This document shows positions 43,789-53,549 of a stretch of 64,000 bases of DNA, piece after piece. This DNA comes from Dyella caseinilytica (GTDB lineage: Bacteria > Pseudomonadota > Gammaproteobacteria > Xanthomonadales > Rhodanobacteraceae), in assembly GCF_016865235.1 (NCBI RefSeq), contig NZ_CP064030.1, positions 3,658,001 through 3,722,000 on the forward strand. Reading direction: 5' to 3'. Position 1 is the stretch's first letter. The number at the start of each line of letters is the position of its first letter. Under the pieces are notes generated by a model. It ran no database searches. It saw nothing but the letters and a program-made list of their open reading frames with translations, and was not told the DNA's origin. Made by a program: the position numbers and the translations under genes.

Positions 43789-44070
43789 ATGTCGATAGAC
43801 AGCCTTTGGATTGGCGCAGGCCTCGCAGGACAGGCGCTGTTCGGTGCCCGCTTCCTGGTGCAATGGCTGTATAGCGAGTCACGGGGTAAGAGCGTCATCC
43901 CCGGCGTGTTCTGGTATTTGAGCGTGGCGGGCGGGGTAGTCCTGCTCAGCTATGCCATCCATCGGCGCGAGCCGGTGTTCATCATCGGCGAATCGATCAC
44001 GCTGCTGATCTTCCTGCGCAACCTGCAGATGCTGCACAAGCGGCCTGATCCGGGGCCTGATCCAGGCTAA
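43789..44070 (+). CDS. LAB_N-domain membrane protein 2
   Basis: A 93-residue paralogue of the preceding gene (GARFLVQWLYSESRGKSVIP, FWYLSVAGGVVLLSYAIHR, LIFLRNLQMLHKR). The pair diverges in sequence but keeps three-helix topology, so they probably form a heteromer. Located 45 bp before the GT83-type transferase. Confidence 0.82.
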   Translation: MSIDSLWIGAGLAGQALFGARFLVQWLYSESRGKSVIPGVFWYLSVAGGVVLLSYAIHRREPVFIIGESITLLIFLRNLQMLHKRPDPGPDPG

Positions 44071-44115
44071 CGGCAAACACCCTCATCCTCTTTTGATTTC
44101 TGCTGTGGAACACCC

Positions 44116-45642
44116 ATGTCGAACGACCGCATCCGAGAACCTTCATTGCGGCCCCAGCCTGTGCGCTCATCCCGCTGGCCCCTGTTTTGGCTGATTTGCC
44201 TCGGGCTGGTGCTGGGCTTTGCCTTTCAGGGCACCCGAGGCCTGTGGGGGCCGGATGAAGGGCGCTATGTCGATGCGGCTTTGCAGATGCTCGACACCGG
44301 CGACTACCTCACCCCGGGCTACAGCCCCGACGAGGTGAATTTCTCCAAGCCGCCGACCACCTATTGGGTGATCGCTGCAGCCGTCAAACTGGGAGGATTC
44401 AACAGCTGGGCTGCACGTGCACCTTATGCACTGGCCTTCTTGCTGACCTTGCTGACGTTGTACGGCATGGGACGGCGGCTGATTCCGGACAAGCCTTGGC
44501 TGCCGGGATTGGTTTATGCGCTGTGCGCCTTTCCATTTGTCACCAGCAATATCATCAGCACGGATGTGCTGCTCACCTTGTGCGAAGCCGTGGCGATGCT
44601 GGGTTTTGTGCACGCCGCCTTCAGCGATGACGCCCGTCCGCCCAAACGTTATGTGCTGCTGATGTGGCTGGGCTGGGGGCTGGCCTTTCTTACGAAGGGA
44701 CCACCAGGCCTGCTGCCGCTGTTACCCATCATCGCTTTTATTGCCGGCCGCGACGGTTGGCGACGACTGGCACGATATCTCCCTCTCAGCGGGCTGATCC
44801 TGTTCCTGGCGATTGGCCTGTCCTGGTACGTGATTGTGATGCTGCGCAATCCCGGGCTGCTGCATTATTTCCTGCACCAGGAGGTCTATAACCGTTTGTT
44901 TACGGGTGCACAGCGCCGGCATGCCGGGCTGTTGGGCTGGGTGATGATCTACCTTCCCACGCTGCTGCTAGGCACGCTGCCCTGGTGGTTGAGCATCGTG
45001 CGCGGCGCGCCTTCCATCCTTCGCCTGGAGACCTGGAAAAGCTGGCGCAGAAGCCACTCCGTCCCGTACTTCCTGGCGTTGTGGTTCCTGCTGCCCTTTG
45101 CGGTGTTCTGCCTGGCGCAGTCGCGATTGCCGCTTTATCTGCTGCCGCTGTTCCTGCCGATCGCACTGATAGTCGCGCTCGAATTGCGCGATCATATAGA
45201 CCTTCACACCACCAAGCATCGTGTTTGGGTATTGATGTGGGTGATGGCTTTGCTGCTTATGAAAGGCACCGCTTCCTATCTTATGCATTCGCCTTACGAC
45301 AATCGGCTTATGGCGCAGCAGCTGAGCGAGCAGGCGTCGCCGGATCACTATGCCTCGATGATCTTCATCCAGAACACGGCTGAGGATTACACCATCGAAG
45401 AAGAAACGCCCTGGGGTCTGCGGATGTATCTGGGCAAACCCATCTACGGTATTCCTCTTCGTGCACCGAATGCAGCCGATACGTTGTGTCATGCCTTGCG
45501 CAGCTGGCCATCTTCGCTGGTGGTCATCGATTCGTACATAGCGCCCGAGGAAGTCGACCCCGCCCTGAAAGCTTGCAAGGTAAGCAGCGTTACCCGCGTG
45601 GGCAGCTGGCGCAAGCGCACTCTGGAACGGGTTACACCCTGA
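44116..45642 (+). CDS. ArnT/GT83-type membrane glycosyltransferase
   Basis: A 508-residue polytopic transferase. The N-terminal loop GLWGPDEGRYVDAALQML (about 42-59) holds the Asp-Glu pair characteristic of PMT/ArnT enzymes that use polyprenyl-phosphate sugars. About 11-12 helices follow and a small C-terminal periplasmic domain (about 400-508). ArnT adds aminoarabinose to lipid A; the sugar and acceptor here are unknown. Stop codon overlaps the next start (TGATG). Confidence 0.84.
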   Translation: MSNDRIREPSLRPQPVRSSRWPLFWLICLGLVLGFAFQGTRGLWGPDEGRYVDAALQMLDTGDYLTPGYSPDEVNFSKPPTTYWVIAAAVKLGGFNSWAARAPYALAFLLTLLTLYGMGRRLIPDKPWLPGLVYALCAFPFVTSNIISTDVLLTLCEAVAMLGFVHAAFSDDARPPKRYVLLMWLGWGLAFLTKGPPGLLPLLPIIAFIAGRDGWRRLARYLPLSGLILFLAIGLSWYVIVMLRNPGLLHYFLHQEVYNRLFTGAQRRHAGLLGWVMIYLPTLLLGTLPWWLSIVRGAPSILRLETWKSWRRSHSVPYFLALWFLLPFAVFCLAQSRLPLYLLPLFLPIALIVALELRDHIDLHTTKHRVWVLMWVMALLLMKGTASYLMHSPYDNRLMAQQLSEQASPDHYASMIFIQNTAEDYTIEEETPWGLRMYLGKPIYGIPLRAPNAADTLCHALRSWPSSLVVIDSYIAPEEVDPALKACKVSSVTRVGSWRKRTLERVTP

Positions 45643-47531
45643 TGTGCGGCATCAGCGGCATTTGGAACTTCGATGCAGCGGAGCCGATACTGCACGCGGA
45701 GCAAAAAACCCGCACCATGCTGCGTGCGATGTCGCATCGCGGACCGCACGGCGACGCATTCCTCACGCGCGATCAGCTCGCCATGGCCAGCAACCGCCTG
45801 GCCATCCGCGGCGTGGAACAGCACCAGCCACCATTGATCGAACACGAAGCCGGCATCATCGTCGCTTGCAACGGCGAAATCGATAACCACCGCATCCTGC
45901 GCCGTTCGCTGGCGGAAGCCGGTCATCGCATCATGCAAACCACGGATGTCGCGGTGATCGCGCCGCTCTATCTGGAAAAAGGCCTGCACTTTCTGGAACA
46001 CCTGCAAGGCGTGTTCGCGCTGGCACTATGGGACAGCCGCGCGCAACGGCTGATCCTTGCGCGCGACCGCGCCGGCGAGCGCCATCTCTATTACGCCACC
46101 TCGGACCATACCATTCACTTCGCATCGGAGCTGGCTGCGCTACTGACGACGCAATCCGGTGCGCAACTCGACAAAGATGGCCTGGCTCGCTACCTGCGTT
46201 CTGGCTACTGCCCTGCACCTGGCAGCCTGGTGAAAAATCATTACAAGGTGAGCCCGGGCGAAATGATCGTGATCGATCACAGCGGCATCCATCACCGTCG
46301 CTATTGGAATTTCCCCACGAAACAGCCTGAAGTTCAGGCCGTGTCACCAGCCTCCTTTGACAAGATCTTCCGCGAAGCCGTATTTCGGCAAAGCGATATC
46401 GATGTCGACTATGGCGTTCTGCTCAGCGGTGGTATCGATTCGGCATTGATGACGGCGGTCGTGCGCGACCTGCGCCCTGAGAAAAAAATCTCCGCCTATT
46501 GCATCCGCTTCGCCGAAAGCTCGTTCGATGAAGGCGAGCACGCCGCCGCCATAGCCGAACAGCTGGGCTGCGATTTCGTGCCAGTGACCGTTTCAGCTGG
46601 CGATCTCCCAGGCATGCTGCACGAACTGATCGAGGCGACGGGCGAGCCGCTGGCTGATCCGGCGTGGATTCCGCTGTCGATGGTCACCCGTCGCGCTTCG
46701 CAAGATGTGCGCGTGCTACTCGCCGGCGAAGGGGCGGACGAACTGTTCGGCGGCTATCCCACCTACCTCGGCGCGCGCTGGTCAGATCACTACACGCGGC
46801 TCCCAAAACCGGTACGCACGCTGGCACAAAAGCTCATCGAAAAGCTGCCCACCAGCGACAAGAAAGTCACGCTGTCGTTCCTGCTCAAGCGCTTCATTCG
46901 CGGCCAGGAACTCGACGGACTGGCCCGGCACCTGCTGTGGACAGCCAGCATTCCACCACACTGGCTGCATCGTCTGGGCGTAACGCCACCCACCGACAGC
47001 ACCGCACACGACCCCAGTCGACTGATCGACGCGCTGCAGCGCTACGACTTCGGCCATTCATTGCCAGATGCATTGATGGCGAAGGCAGATCGCGGCGGCA
47101 TGCTGCATGGTGTAGAAATCCGTGCACCGTTCCTGGACCAGTCGGTCATTGAATTTGCGGCCACTTTGCCGCTGGACGAGCGCGTCCACGGTCTGACCAC
47201 CAAGGCGTTCCTGAAACGCTACGCGCGGCAATATCTGCCAGAACCGGTAATCACACGCCGCAAGCGCGGGCTTTCCGTGCCGCTCGCGTTCTGGTTGCGC
47301 GAACCACTGTATGGCTGGGCGCAATCGCGACTTTCCAGCACACTGCTCGCCCAGGCGGGCATCAACACCGATGCGGCACTGGAACTGCTCGCTGAGCATC
47401 AGGCACGACTGAGCGACCATTCGCGCGCGATCTGGACACTGATCGTGCTGAGTGAGTGGTTGATGTGGTTCTCGCGTTTCCGCCACGAACCTGCCAGCGA
47501 AGCAGTCAAGGTATACAGTGACAGGGTCTGA
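45642..47531 (+). CDS. asparagine-synthase-like glutamine amidotransferase
   Basis: A 629-residue AsnB-type enzyme. The start must be MCGISGIW because Cys2 is the glutaminase nucleophile. The N-terminal domain has HRGPHGDAF, ASNRLAIRG and VACNGEIDN; the synthetase domain has the PP-loop LLSGGIDSAL (about 260-269) and GEGADELFGGYPTY. In glycan clusters such enzymes amidate uronic acids rather than make asparagine; its overlap with the GT83 gene suggests that role, but free-Asn synthesis remains possible. Confidence 0.86.
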   Translation: MCGISGIWNFDAAEPILHAEQKTRTMLRAMSHRGPHGDAFLTRDQLAMASNRLAIRGVEQHQPPLIEHEAGIIVACNGEIDNHRILRRSLAEAGHRIMQTTDVAVIAPLYLEKGLHFLEHLQGVFALALWDSRAQRLILARDRAGERHLYYATSDHTIHFASELAALLTTQSGAQLDKDGLARYLRSGYCPAPGSLVKNHYKVSPGEMIVIDHSGIHHRRYWNFPTKQPEVQAVSPASFDKIFREAVFRQSDIDVDYGVLLSGGIDSALMTAVVRDLRPEKKISAYCIRFAESSFDEGEHAAAIAEQLGCDFVPVTVSAGDLPGMLHELIEATGEPLADPAWIPLSMVTRRASQDVRVLLAGEGADELFGGYPTYLGARWSDHYTRLPKPVRTLAQKLIEKLPTSDKKVTLSFLLKRFIRGQELDGLARHLLWTASIPPHWLHRLGVTPPTDSTAHDPSRLIDALQRYDFGHSLPDALMAKADRGGMLHGVEIRAPFLDQSVIEFAATLPLDERVHGLTTKAFLKRYARQYLPEPVITRRKRGLSVPLAFWLREPLYGWAQSRLSSTLLAQAGINTDAALELLAEHQARLSDHSRAIWTLIVLSEWLMWFSRFRHEPASEAVKVYSDRV

Positions 47532-47548
47532 CATACCCGGAACATAAG

Positions 47549-49747
47549 ATGGGCAAATCCGCGATAGGACCCTGGCTCGCTTGCCTTGGATGGCTTTGGT
47601 GGGGATCGGCAATACATGCCGCGGAAGCACCTGCATTCGATACAACGCCTGCACAAGGCGTTCTTTCCCGCCTGCTGCCGCATCAAGCACAACAATTCGA
47701 GCTGGGCACGCTCCCCGCAACAAAGGGTCACGAGCACTTCCGCATCGCCAGCGACAAGGGACACATACGAGTCGAAGGCAGTACGCCCAGCGCACTGCTC
47801 TTTGGTGTGAACTGGTACCTGAAATACGTTGCGCATGTGCAGATTTCGCCCAATGGCGATCGTATCGGCGACACGCCGTTTCCGTTGCCGACGACCACGA
47901 TCGAACGCGAAACACCGTATGCTTATCGCTACGCGCTGAACGAAAACGTTGACGGCTACACCGCACCCTATTGGGATTGGCCACGCTGGCAACGGGAAAT
48001 CGACGTGCTCGCGCTGTCCGGCATCAACGCGATGCTGGTGGAGCGTGGCATCGACAGCGTGCTTTACCAGACCTTTCGCGATGTCGGCTATTCCGATGCA
48101 GACATCCGCAACTGGATCACCCAGCCCGCGCACCAGAACTGGCAGTTGATGGGCAACCTCTGCTGCTTCAACGGGCCGATCAGCGGCACGTTGATGCAAA
48201 AGCGCGCAGCATCGGCGCAGAGGATCATCGCGCGCCTGCGTGAACTCGGCATCACCCCGGTGCTACCTGGTTTCTACGGAATTGTGCCGGCCGATTTTCA
48301 GCAGAAGTTTCCGCGCGCTCATGTCGTGCCGCAAGGCGAATGGGCCGGGTTCACGCGTCCTGGCTGGCTCGATCCACGTGACCCGATGTTCGCCAAGCTC
48401 GCGGCGGCATTCTACAAACACCAGCGCGAACTGTTCGGTGACAGCAGCATCTACGACATGGAAGTGTTTCAGGAAGGCGGCGACTCCGGCGACGTGCCCA
48501 TACCGGAAGCGGCACGCGACGTGCAGAACGCCTTACTCGCCGCACATCCGGACGCAAGCTGGATGATGCTCGCCTGGCAGGGCAATCCTCGCCAGGACCT
48601 GCTGGCAGGCGTCAATCGCCAGCATCTGCTGATCATCGACATCGACCATGATCGCGTGCCACGCGACAATCGCCAGAAAGATTTCCAGAACGCGCCATTC
48701 CTGTTCGGAGGCATCTGGGAATTCGGCGGACGCACGACGCTTGGCGCCAACACCGACAATATCACTGAGCGATTGCAGCGCCTTGGCCGCACCAACAGCA
48801 ACATGGCCGGCACCGCCGTATTCACCGAAGGCATGGACACCAATCCGTTCGCCTTCGACCTGTTCACCGAAATGGCCTGGCGCAGCGAACCGGTCGACCT
48901 CGCCACATGGACGGCCAACTACGTACAGCGGCGTTATGGCGCCGCCGATCCGCACGCCTTGGCTGCCTGGAACATTCTGCTGAAGACTGCCTACGACATT
49001 CGCATCGACAAGGTGGTGTTCAACAGCGAGCGCGATGCGGCGCAAGAGTCCTTGTTCGACGCACAGCCAAGCTTGACCGTAAACCGCGCGTCGAACTGGT
49101 CACCCGAAGCCATGCGCTACGACCCGGAAGCCTTCAAGCAAGTCCTGCCGGCCTTGCTGCAAGTCGCTCCGGCGCTGCGGGGCAGTGAAACGTATCAATA
49201 CGATCTGGTCGACATCTCACGCCAAACCCTTGCCAACGAAAGCCGTCTGTTACTGCCACAGATCAAGACCGCTTATGACAGCAAGGATCGAATCACTTTC
49301 GATGCGCTGACCCAGCGCTGGTTGCAACTGATGGACCTGCAGGACGAATTGCTCGCCACCAATCGTTTTTTCCTGGTTGGCAGTTGGCTGGCGCAAATCG
49401 ATGATTGGGCCTCTTCACCCGAGGAGCGCACACGCCTCGACTACGACGTGCGCTCCCTGCTCACCACCTGGGGCAATCGCAAAGCCAGCGAAGGTGCCAG
49501 CCTGCACGATTACGGCAACAAGGATTGGTCCGGACTCACCCGCGATTATTACCGTCTGCGCTGGGAAACCTATTTCCACTCGCTGGACGAAGCACTACGC
49601 ACCGGCAAACCCGCCGCGCCGATCGACTGGTTCGCCGTGGGCGATGCCTGGAATCACGGCACGCAGCGCTATTCCGATCAGCCAGCAGGCGATGCGTACA
49701 CCGTGGCGACACTTGTCGCGCAAATCTTGCGAATTCCTGAGCACTAA
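47549..49747 (+). CDS. alpha-N-acetylglucosaminidase (GH89)
   Basis: A 732-residue exported glycosidase with signal peptide ending near AIHAAE. The GH89 pattern is clear: NVDGYTAPYWDWPRWQREIDVLALSGINAML, the first catalytic-type Glu in DMEVFQEGGDSG (about 305-315) and the second in AGTAVFTEGMDTNPFAFDLF (about 420-440), matching human NAGLU. It would cleave terminal alpha-GlcNAc. Only 17 bp after the amidotransferase gene, so part of the same operon. Confidence 0.88.
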   Translation: MGKSAIGPWLACLGWLWWGSAIHAAEAPAFDTTPAQGVLSRLLPHQAQQFELGTLPATKGHEHFRIASDKGHIRVEGSTPSALLFGVNWYLKYVAHVQISPNGDRIGDTPFPLPTTTIERETPYAYRYALNENVDGYTAPYWDWPRWQREIDVLALSGINAMLVERGIDSVLYQTFRDVGYSDADIRNWITQPAHQNWQLMGNLCCFNGPISGTLMQKRAASAQRIIARLRELGITPVLPGFYGIVPADFQQKFPRAHVVPQGEWAGFTRPGWLDPRDPMFAKLAAAFYKHQRELFGDSSIYDMEVFQEGGDSGDVPIPEAARDVQNALLAAHPDASWMMLAWQGNPRQDLLAGVNRQHLLIIDIDHDRVPRDNRQKDFQNAPFLFGGIWEFGGRTTLGANTDNITERLQRLGRTNSNMAGTAVFTEGMDTNPFAFDLFTEMAWRSEPVDLATWTANYVQRRYGAADPHALAAWNILLKTAYDIRIDKVVFNSERDAAQESLFDAQPSLTVNRASNWSPEAMRYDPEAFKQVLPALLQVAPALRGSETYQYDLVDISRQTLANESRLLLPQIKTAYDSKDRITFDALTQRWLQLMDLQDELLATNRFFLVGSWLAQIDDWASSPEERTRLDYDVRSLLTTWGNRKASEGASLHDYGNKDWSGLTRDYYRLRWETYFHSLDEALRTGKPAAPIDWFAVGDAWNHGTQRYSDQPAGDAYTVATLVAQILRIPEH

Positions 49748-49839
49748 AACGGTGTCGCTTTAGACCTCATAGCGGTCATGCCAGCTTTCGCGTGGGGAAA
49801 AAAATCCCCATCACTGCTCGTTTCCACACTTTTTTTGCT

Positions 49840-49867
49840 CGTCATCCCAGCCAAAGCTGGGATGACG
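49840..49867. repeat. short inverted repeat, related to the GC-rich elements
   Basis: CGTCATCCCAGC-CAAA-GCTGGGATGACG, a perfect 12-bp stem. It shares the CGTC-CCC framework of 39417-39501 and 40704-40781. Just upstream is TGGGGA-A6-TCCCCA (49793-49810), another small hairpin after the GH89 gene. Confidence 0.65.
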
Positions 49868-50080
49868 GCCATGAAAGTTACGGAGCAACATAGCCATTTC
49901 GGCGTCTTTGACGATGGCCTCTATGCGTCAGGAAATGCATCCTGACGAGCCCTAGCAGGTCCAACCAGCGAGCGAGGCGCGGACATGACTGAAGTTTTCG
50001 CCGCACCGGCCGATAGTCAAGGAGACCGGCCTGCCAAAGCGTTTCTGCAGCGCCGGGCGACGCCTTTGCTGGAGACTTGC

Positions 50081-50680
50081 ATGATCAGCTCACGCCCGAA
50101 TCTTGCCTACCTAAAAGCCGCCTGGGCGGCGCATGCCAGTATCAGCGCGGAAAACTGCCGTCAGGGCTATGACGAGGCAGGGATCACCTTCGAGCAGGTG
50201 AATCATTCGTGGATTGTGCGCAAGAACAATACGCTGGTGTCCACCATGCCGCTGCGTTACACCCGGCAGGAGTTACGCATGGGCTTTCTGGGCCGAATCG
50301 AGATGGAGGCTCGCAAAGCGGCGGCGGAGATCGAAGGCGGCCTGTTGCGTGATCTGGCGCTACCTGAGCACTACACGATGATCGTGGAAGTGGAGCGATC
50401 CATGCGGCATCTGCGTCAACGCGGCCAGCGCGCGCTGGCGATCTCGATCGGGCCGGCAACGAACAGCTCCGGGCCGATGCAGGTGCATGCAGAAATCCTG
50501 GTGTTTCTGGACGCGCCGCGTGCCTGCCTGTTTGCCTATCGCGATGGCGTCGATCTGCTTGTCGATCTGCACAAGAAACAGCGTCATCCACGTGCAGCCA
50601 CCTATGCCGAATTGGCTCAACGGCTGGCTGCAACCATCAATGAAACCTTCAGCGAAATGCTGCTTTCTGAAGCAGCCTGA
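50081..50680 (+). CDS. hypothetical cytosolic protein
   Basis: A 199-residue protein. The ATG MISSRPNLAYLKAAWAAH has GGAG 7 bp upstream; an earlier ATG at 49985 would add 32 residues of unconvincing sequence. Composition is mixed alpha/beta (WIVRKNNTLVSTMPLRYTRQEL, VLLVDLHKK-like DLLVDLHKKQRHPRA). No family recognised. Confidence 0.6.
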   Translation: MISSRPNLAYLKAAWAAHASISAENCRQGYDEAGITFEQVNHSWIVRKNNTLVSTMPLRYTRQELRMGFLGRIEMEARKAAAEIEGGLLRDLALPEHYTMIVEVERSMRHLRQRGQRALAISIGPATNSSGPMQVHAEILVFLDAPRACLFAYRDGVDLLVDLHKKQRHPRAATYAELAQRLAATINETFSEMLLSEAA

Positions 50681-50962
50681 CGTCGGCCCAAGAAACCACA
50701 TCACGTCGCGATATGTGATTGTTATCCTGCCGACAGCCGGGGTCCAGCGACTGTAAGCTTGGGCAAGGCAAACGCGCTGCATCCCGACCTTCCTCGCCCC
50801 CAAAACCGGGGGACGACAACGGGACATTGCCAGAAGAGTGGCACTACTCCGCACAAAAGACGTGCTAGCCTCCACCCCATTGATCGGTGTGTGTTTCCCG
50901 TTGACAGCAACATCGCGTCACGGGAGTCATGATTAGGGCGCTCTTGAATGGAGGAACCGACA

Positions 50963-51295
50963 ATGGCTCGATTCGTACGTGTGATTCTTTTGCTCATCGT
51001 GATAGCAGGCGTGCCGCTCACCAGCACCGCGCAAACCGGCTTGAATGAAATTGCGCGCGCGGTAAAAGTGCTGGATAAGAATTTCGATATCGCCGACAAG
51101 AACCACGATGGCCTGCTGACCAAACAGGAAGCCGAAAACGGCCCCGTATCCTTCATCGCGCGTAACTTCGACGCGATCGACACCAAGCATCGTGGCGTGG
51201 TGTCAAAGGAAGATGTGCACGCCTATATTGCAACGACGCTGATGCGCTCGTCCCAGCCTGCATCCGCAACATCGGCAGGCGCAGCACATCCCTAA
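50963..51295 (+). CDS. secreted EF-hand protein
   Basis: A 110-residue protein with signal peptide MARFVRVILLLIVIAGVPLTSTAQ. One canonical EF-hand loop DKNHDGLLTKQE (Ca2+ ligands at loop positions 1, 3, 5 and 12) and a degenerate second, DTKHRGVVSKED. GGAGGA lies 7 bp before the ATG. Confidence 0.8.
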   Translation: MARFVRVILLLIVIAGVPLTSTAQTGLNEIARAVKVLDKNFDIADKNHDGLLTKQEAENGPVSFIARNFDAIDTKHRGVVSKEDVHAYIATTLMRSSQPASATSAGAAHP

Positions 51296-51303
51296 CGCCA
51301 TGA

Positions 51304-51336
51304 CTCCCCCTCCCGGTCTGTGCTCGGGAGGGGGAG
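51304..51336. terminator. bidirectional hairpin
   Basis: A 12-bp perfect stem CTCCCCCTCCCG / CGGGAGGGGGAG with a 9-nt loop, between the convergent EF-hand and metallopeptidase-like genes. No T-tract. Confidence 0.6.
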
Positions 51337-51341
51337 CTCAA

Positions 51342-52133
51342 TCAGCCTGCAGCAGCCAGCGCCGAGGTCTGTTTCAGCAGCTGCAGCGCATCCGTCATCT
51401 TCGCCACATCCTTGTACACCCGCTTGTAGATGCCACGCAGTGCAGATTTGAGATGCGGCAGCGTTGCTTCGGGCGGCAGCCCTTGCATGATCGAGAAAAT
51501 GGCGTGCATATGCAGCACTTCCACGTCCGAGATATAGCCCTGGTTCTGCCAGCGCCAGCCGCTGGTCCGGCCGTCGGAGAAATAAGAGAAGCTGAAGCGC
51601 GAGTTGGCCAGGAAGATGCCGAAGCCCATGAATACCGCGGCAATGTCGGTGGCAGGCTCATGGACCTCCCAGCCGCCCGGCGGCGGCTCGGGAAAGCCTT
51701 TCATGCGGTAATGCGCCAACTCATGGGCAAAGGTCGCCACCAGCGACATCGGATCGCGCAGCTGGTTGGGATGGTAGGTAATCAGTGCCCCGCCATCTTC
51801 CAGCATGCGGAAGGTCCCGGCGGGCGACGATGGCGCACCCTGCACGTAAACGTACTGCGACACCTTGGGATCAGGATCGCCCTGATGGCATTGCAGCACA
51901 CAGGGCCAGTCGGCCATGCCGGCATACGTCTTTACGTGATTGAAGAGCATCTCCGCGAAGGCATGCTCCTGCGAACCATCATGCGGAAAAAACTGCGGCG
52001 TGGGCAGGATCAAACGGCGCTGCTGGAAACCCTCCATGCCACCCGTGTACTGCAACAGCCATTCAAAACAGCCAAATTGCCAATCGGCCAACTCGGCATC
52101 CAGCAACGCGCCCCTGCGGAATAATCCAAACAT
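51342..52133 (-). CDS. putative zinc metallopeptidase
   Basis: A 263-residue protein starting MFGLFRRGALLDAELADWQF. The zinc motif is FAHELAHYRMKG, followed by HEPATDIAAVFMGFGIFLAN, a plausible third-ligand helix. No signal peptide. Family not identified beyond the HExxH fold; activity unproven. Confidence 0.65.
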   Translation of the reverse strand: MFGLFRRGALLDAELADWQFGCFEWLLQYTGGMEGFQQRRLILPTPQFFPHDGSQEHAFAEMLFNHVKTYAGMADWPCVLQCHQGDPDPKVSQYVYVQGAPSSPAGTFRMLEDGGALITYHPNQLRDPMSLVATFAHELAHYRMKGFPEPPPGGWEVHEPATDIAAVFMGFGIFLANSRFSFSYFSDGRTSGWRWQNQGYISDVEVLHMHAIFSIMQGLPPEATLPHLKSALRGIYKRVYKDVAKMTDALQLLKQTSALAAAG

Positions 52134-52238
52134 TGATACCCCCCGTTCCATCGCGCCGGCCTGCCATCGCCAAGGACAGCAGGCCGCTCCTGAAGGCGCA
52201 GAGTGCCAAGCTTTGGATGACGACTCAATACTCCCGGA

Positions 52239-52898
52239 TCAGTCGCGATCAGGCGCCCCAAGCGGAAACAGCGGGCGGTAAGGCCGGGCCTCATTCATCG
52301 CGCGAGCGAACGACGGTCGTGCCAGCAAGCGCTGGCGATAAGCGATCACGTTGGCGAATGCAGGATCGATGCGGTGCGTCCAATCGGCGTAGAACAGGAA
52401 CGGCGCTGCGGCGCAGTCGGCCATGCTGAAACGGTCGCCAGCGGCCCACTCGCGGTTGACCATGGCCTTGTCGAGCCACGCATAAGACGTCTCCAGCATG
52501 GCACGCGCATCGGCGACGCCACGGGCATCACGCTCAGCTTCCGGGCGCATCGCATCGAAAACGATTTTCTGCTGCGGCGTGGATACGTAAAGGTCGAAGA
52601 AGCGATCCATAAAGCGCACCTGCAACGCGGTATCCGCATCTGCGGGCAGCAGCGACACCGGTCCCGGGTAGTGCTGCCCCAGATACTCGATGATGATCGT
52701 GGATTCCATGATCGTGCGGTCGCCATCCACCAGTACCGGCATGCGCTTTATCGGCCATAAAGCCGCAAATTCAGCCATCACCTGGCTGTCGTCGAACGAC
52801 AACGTGCGCCATTCGAACGGCGTGCCGTTTTCGTAGAGCGCAGTCAATACCTTCTGGCAGTAGGAGGAAAAAGGATGGGCGTAGAGCTTCAGTGTCAT
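52239..52898 (-). CDS. glutathione S-transferase family protein
   Basis: A 219-residue GST. Thioredoxin-like N-domain with LYAHPFSSYCQKVL (active-site Ser/Cys region), IKRMPVLVDGD (cis-Pro) and IMESTIIIEYLGQHYPG (glutathione Glu-Ser), then an all-helical C-domain with AAGDRFSMADCAAAPFL. Detoxification or thiol chemistry; substrate unknown. Confidence 0.9.
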   Translation of the reverse strand: MTLKLYAHPFSSYCQKVLTALYENGTPFEWRTLSFDDSQVMAEFAALWPIKRMPVLVDGDRTIMESTIIIEYLGQHYPGPVSLLPADADTALQVRFMDRFFDLYVSTPQQKIVFDAMRPEAERDARGVADARAMLETSYAWLDKAMVNREWAAGDRFSMADCAAAPFLFYADWTHRIDPAFANVIAYRQRLLARPSFARAMNEARPYRPLFPLGAPDRD

Positions 52899-53054
52899 CG
52901 GTCGTGTCCTTCGAACTCGGTTTGTGAGTGGCCTTTAGGTGACGACGAAGCGGCGTGCGGAAAATCGACATGTCTTCATGTAGGCACGATGCTGGCGTTA
53001 TAAAGTCGGGCTTCGCGCGTCTCCTTCCCCGGTTTTTCATAAGGAACGTTTTCT

Positions 53055-53549
53055 ATGAAATCGGTTTTCCCCGCATTCCTGCTTTTGCTCACGGCAAGCT
53101 CCGGCGCTACCGCAGCGGACCAGTCCCCCACCATCCAGCACATCAATCCCCCCACACTCAGCCCGCCACATGGTTACACCCACGTGGTGACAGCCGAGGG
53201 TGGACGCATGGTGTTTATCGCCGGGCAGGTGCCCATGGACAAGGACGGCAAACTGGTCGGCACCGGCGACTTCGCTGCCCAGGCGCGGCAGACTTTCGAG
53301 AACCTGAAGGCCGCCCTGGCGGCAAGCGGCGCGGACTTCTCCAACGTGGTCGACATGACTACCTATGTGACGGACATGTCCCAGGTCGATATCTACCGGA
53401 AAGTCCGTAACGCCTATATGACCGGCCCCCTGCCCGCCGCCAGCCTGGTGGAAGTGAAAGGGCTATTCCGCAGCGACGTGATGCTAGAAGTCAGCGCCAT
53501 CGCCGTGGTCCCGGCGACCAGGCCAAATCCGCCCCCAGCCCGGCCCTGA
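53055..53549 (+). CDS. secreted RidA-like protein
   Basis: A 164-residue protein: signal peptide MKSVFPAFLLLLTASSGATA, then a RidA fold (YTHVVTAEGGRMVFIAGQVP, TFENLKAALAASGADFSNVVDMTTYV, LVEVKGLFRSDVMLEVSAIAV). The Arg that RidA enamine deaminases carry in the PARSxVEV segment is replaced (PAASLVEV), so imine deaminase activity is doubtful. A periplasmic RidA-like protein with another role is likely. Confidence 0.83.
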   Translation: MKSVFPAFLLLLTASSGATAADQSPTIQHINPPTLSPPHGYTHVVTAEGGRMVFIAGQVPMDKDGKLVGTGDFAAQARQTFENLKAALAASGADFSNVVDMTTYVTDMSQVDIYRKVRNAYMTGPLPAASLVEVKGLFRSDVMLEVSAIAVVPATRPNPPPARP

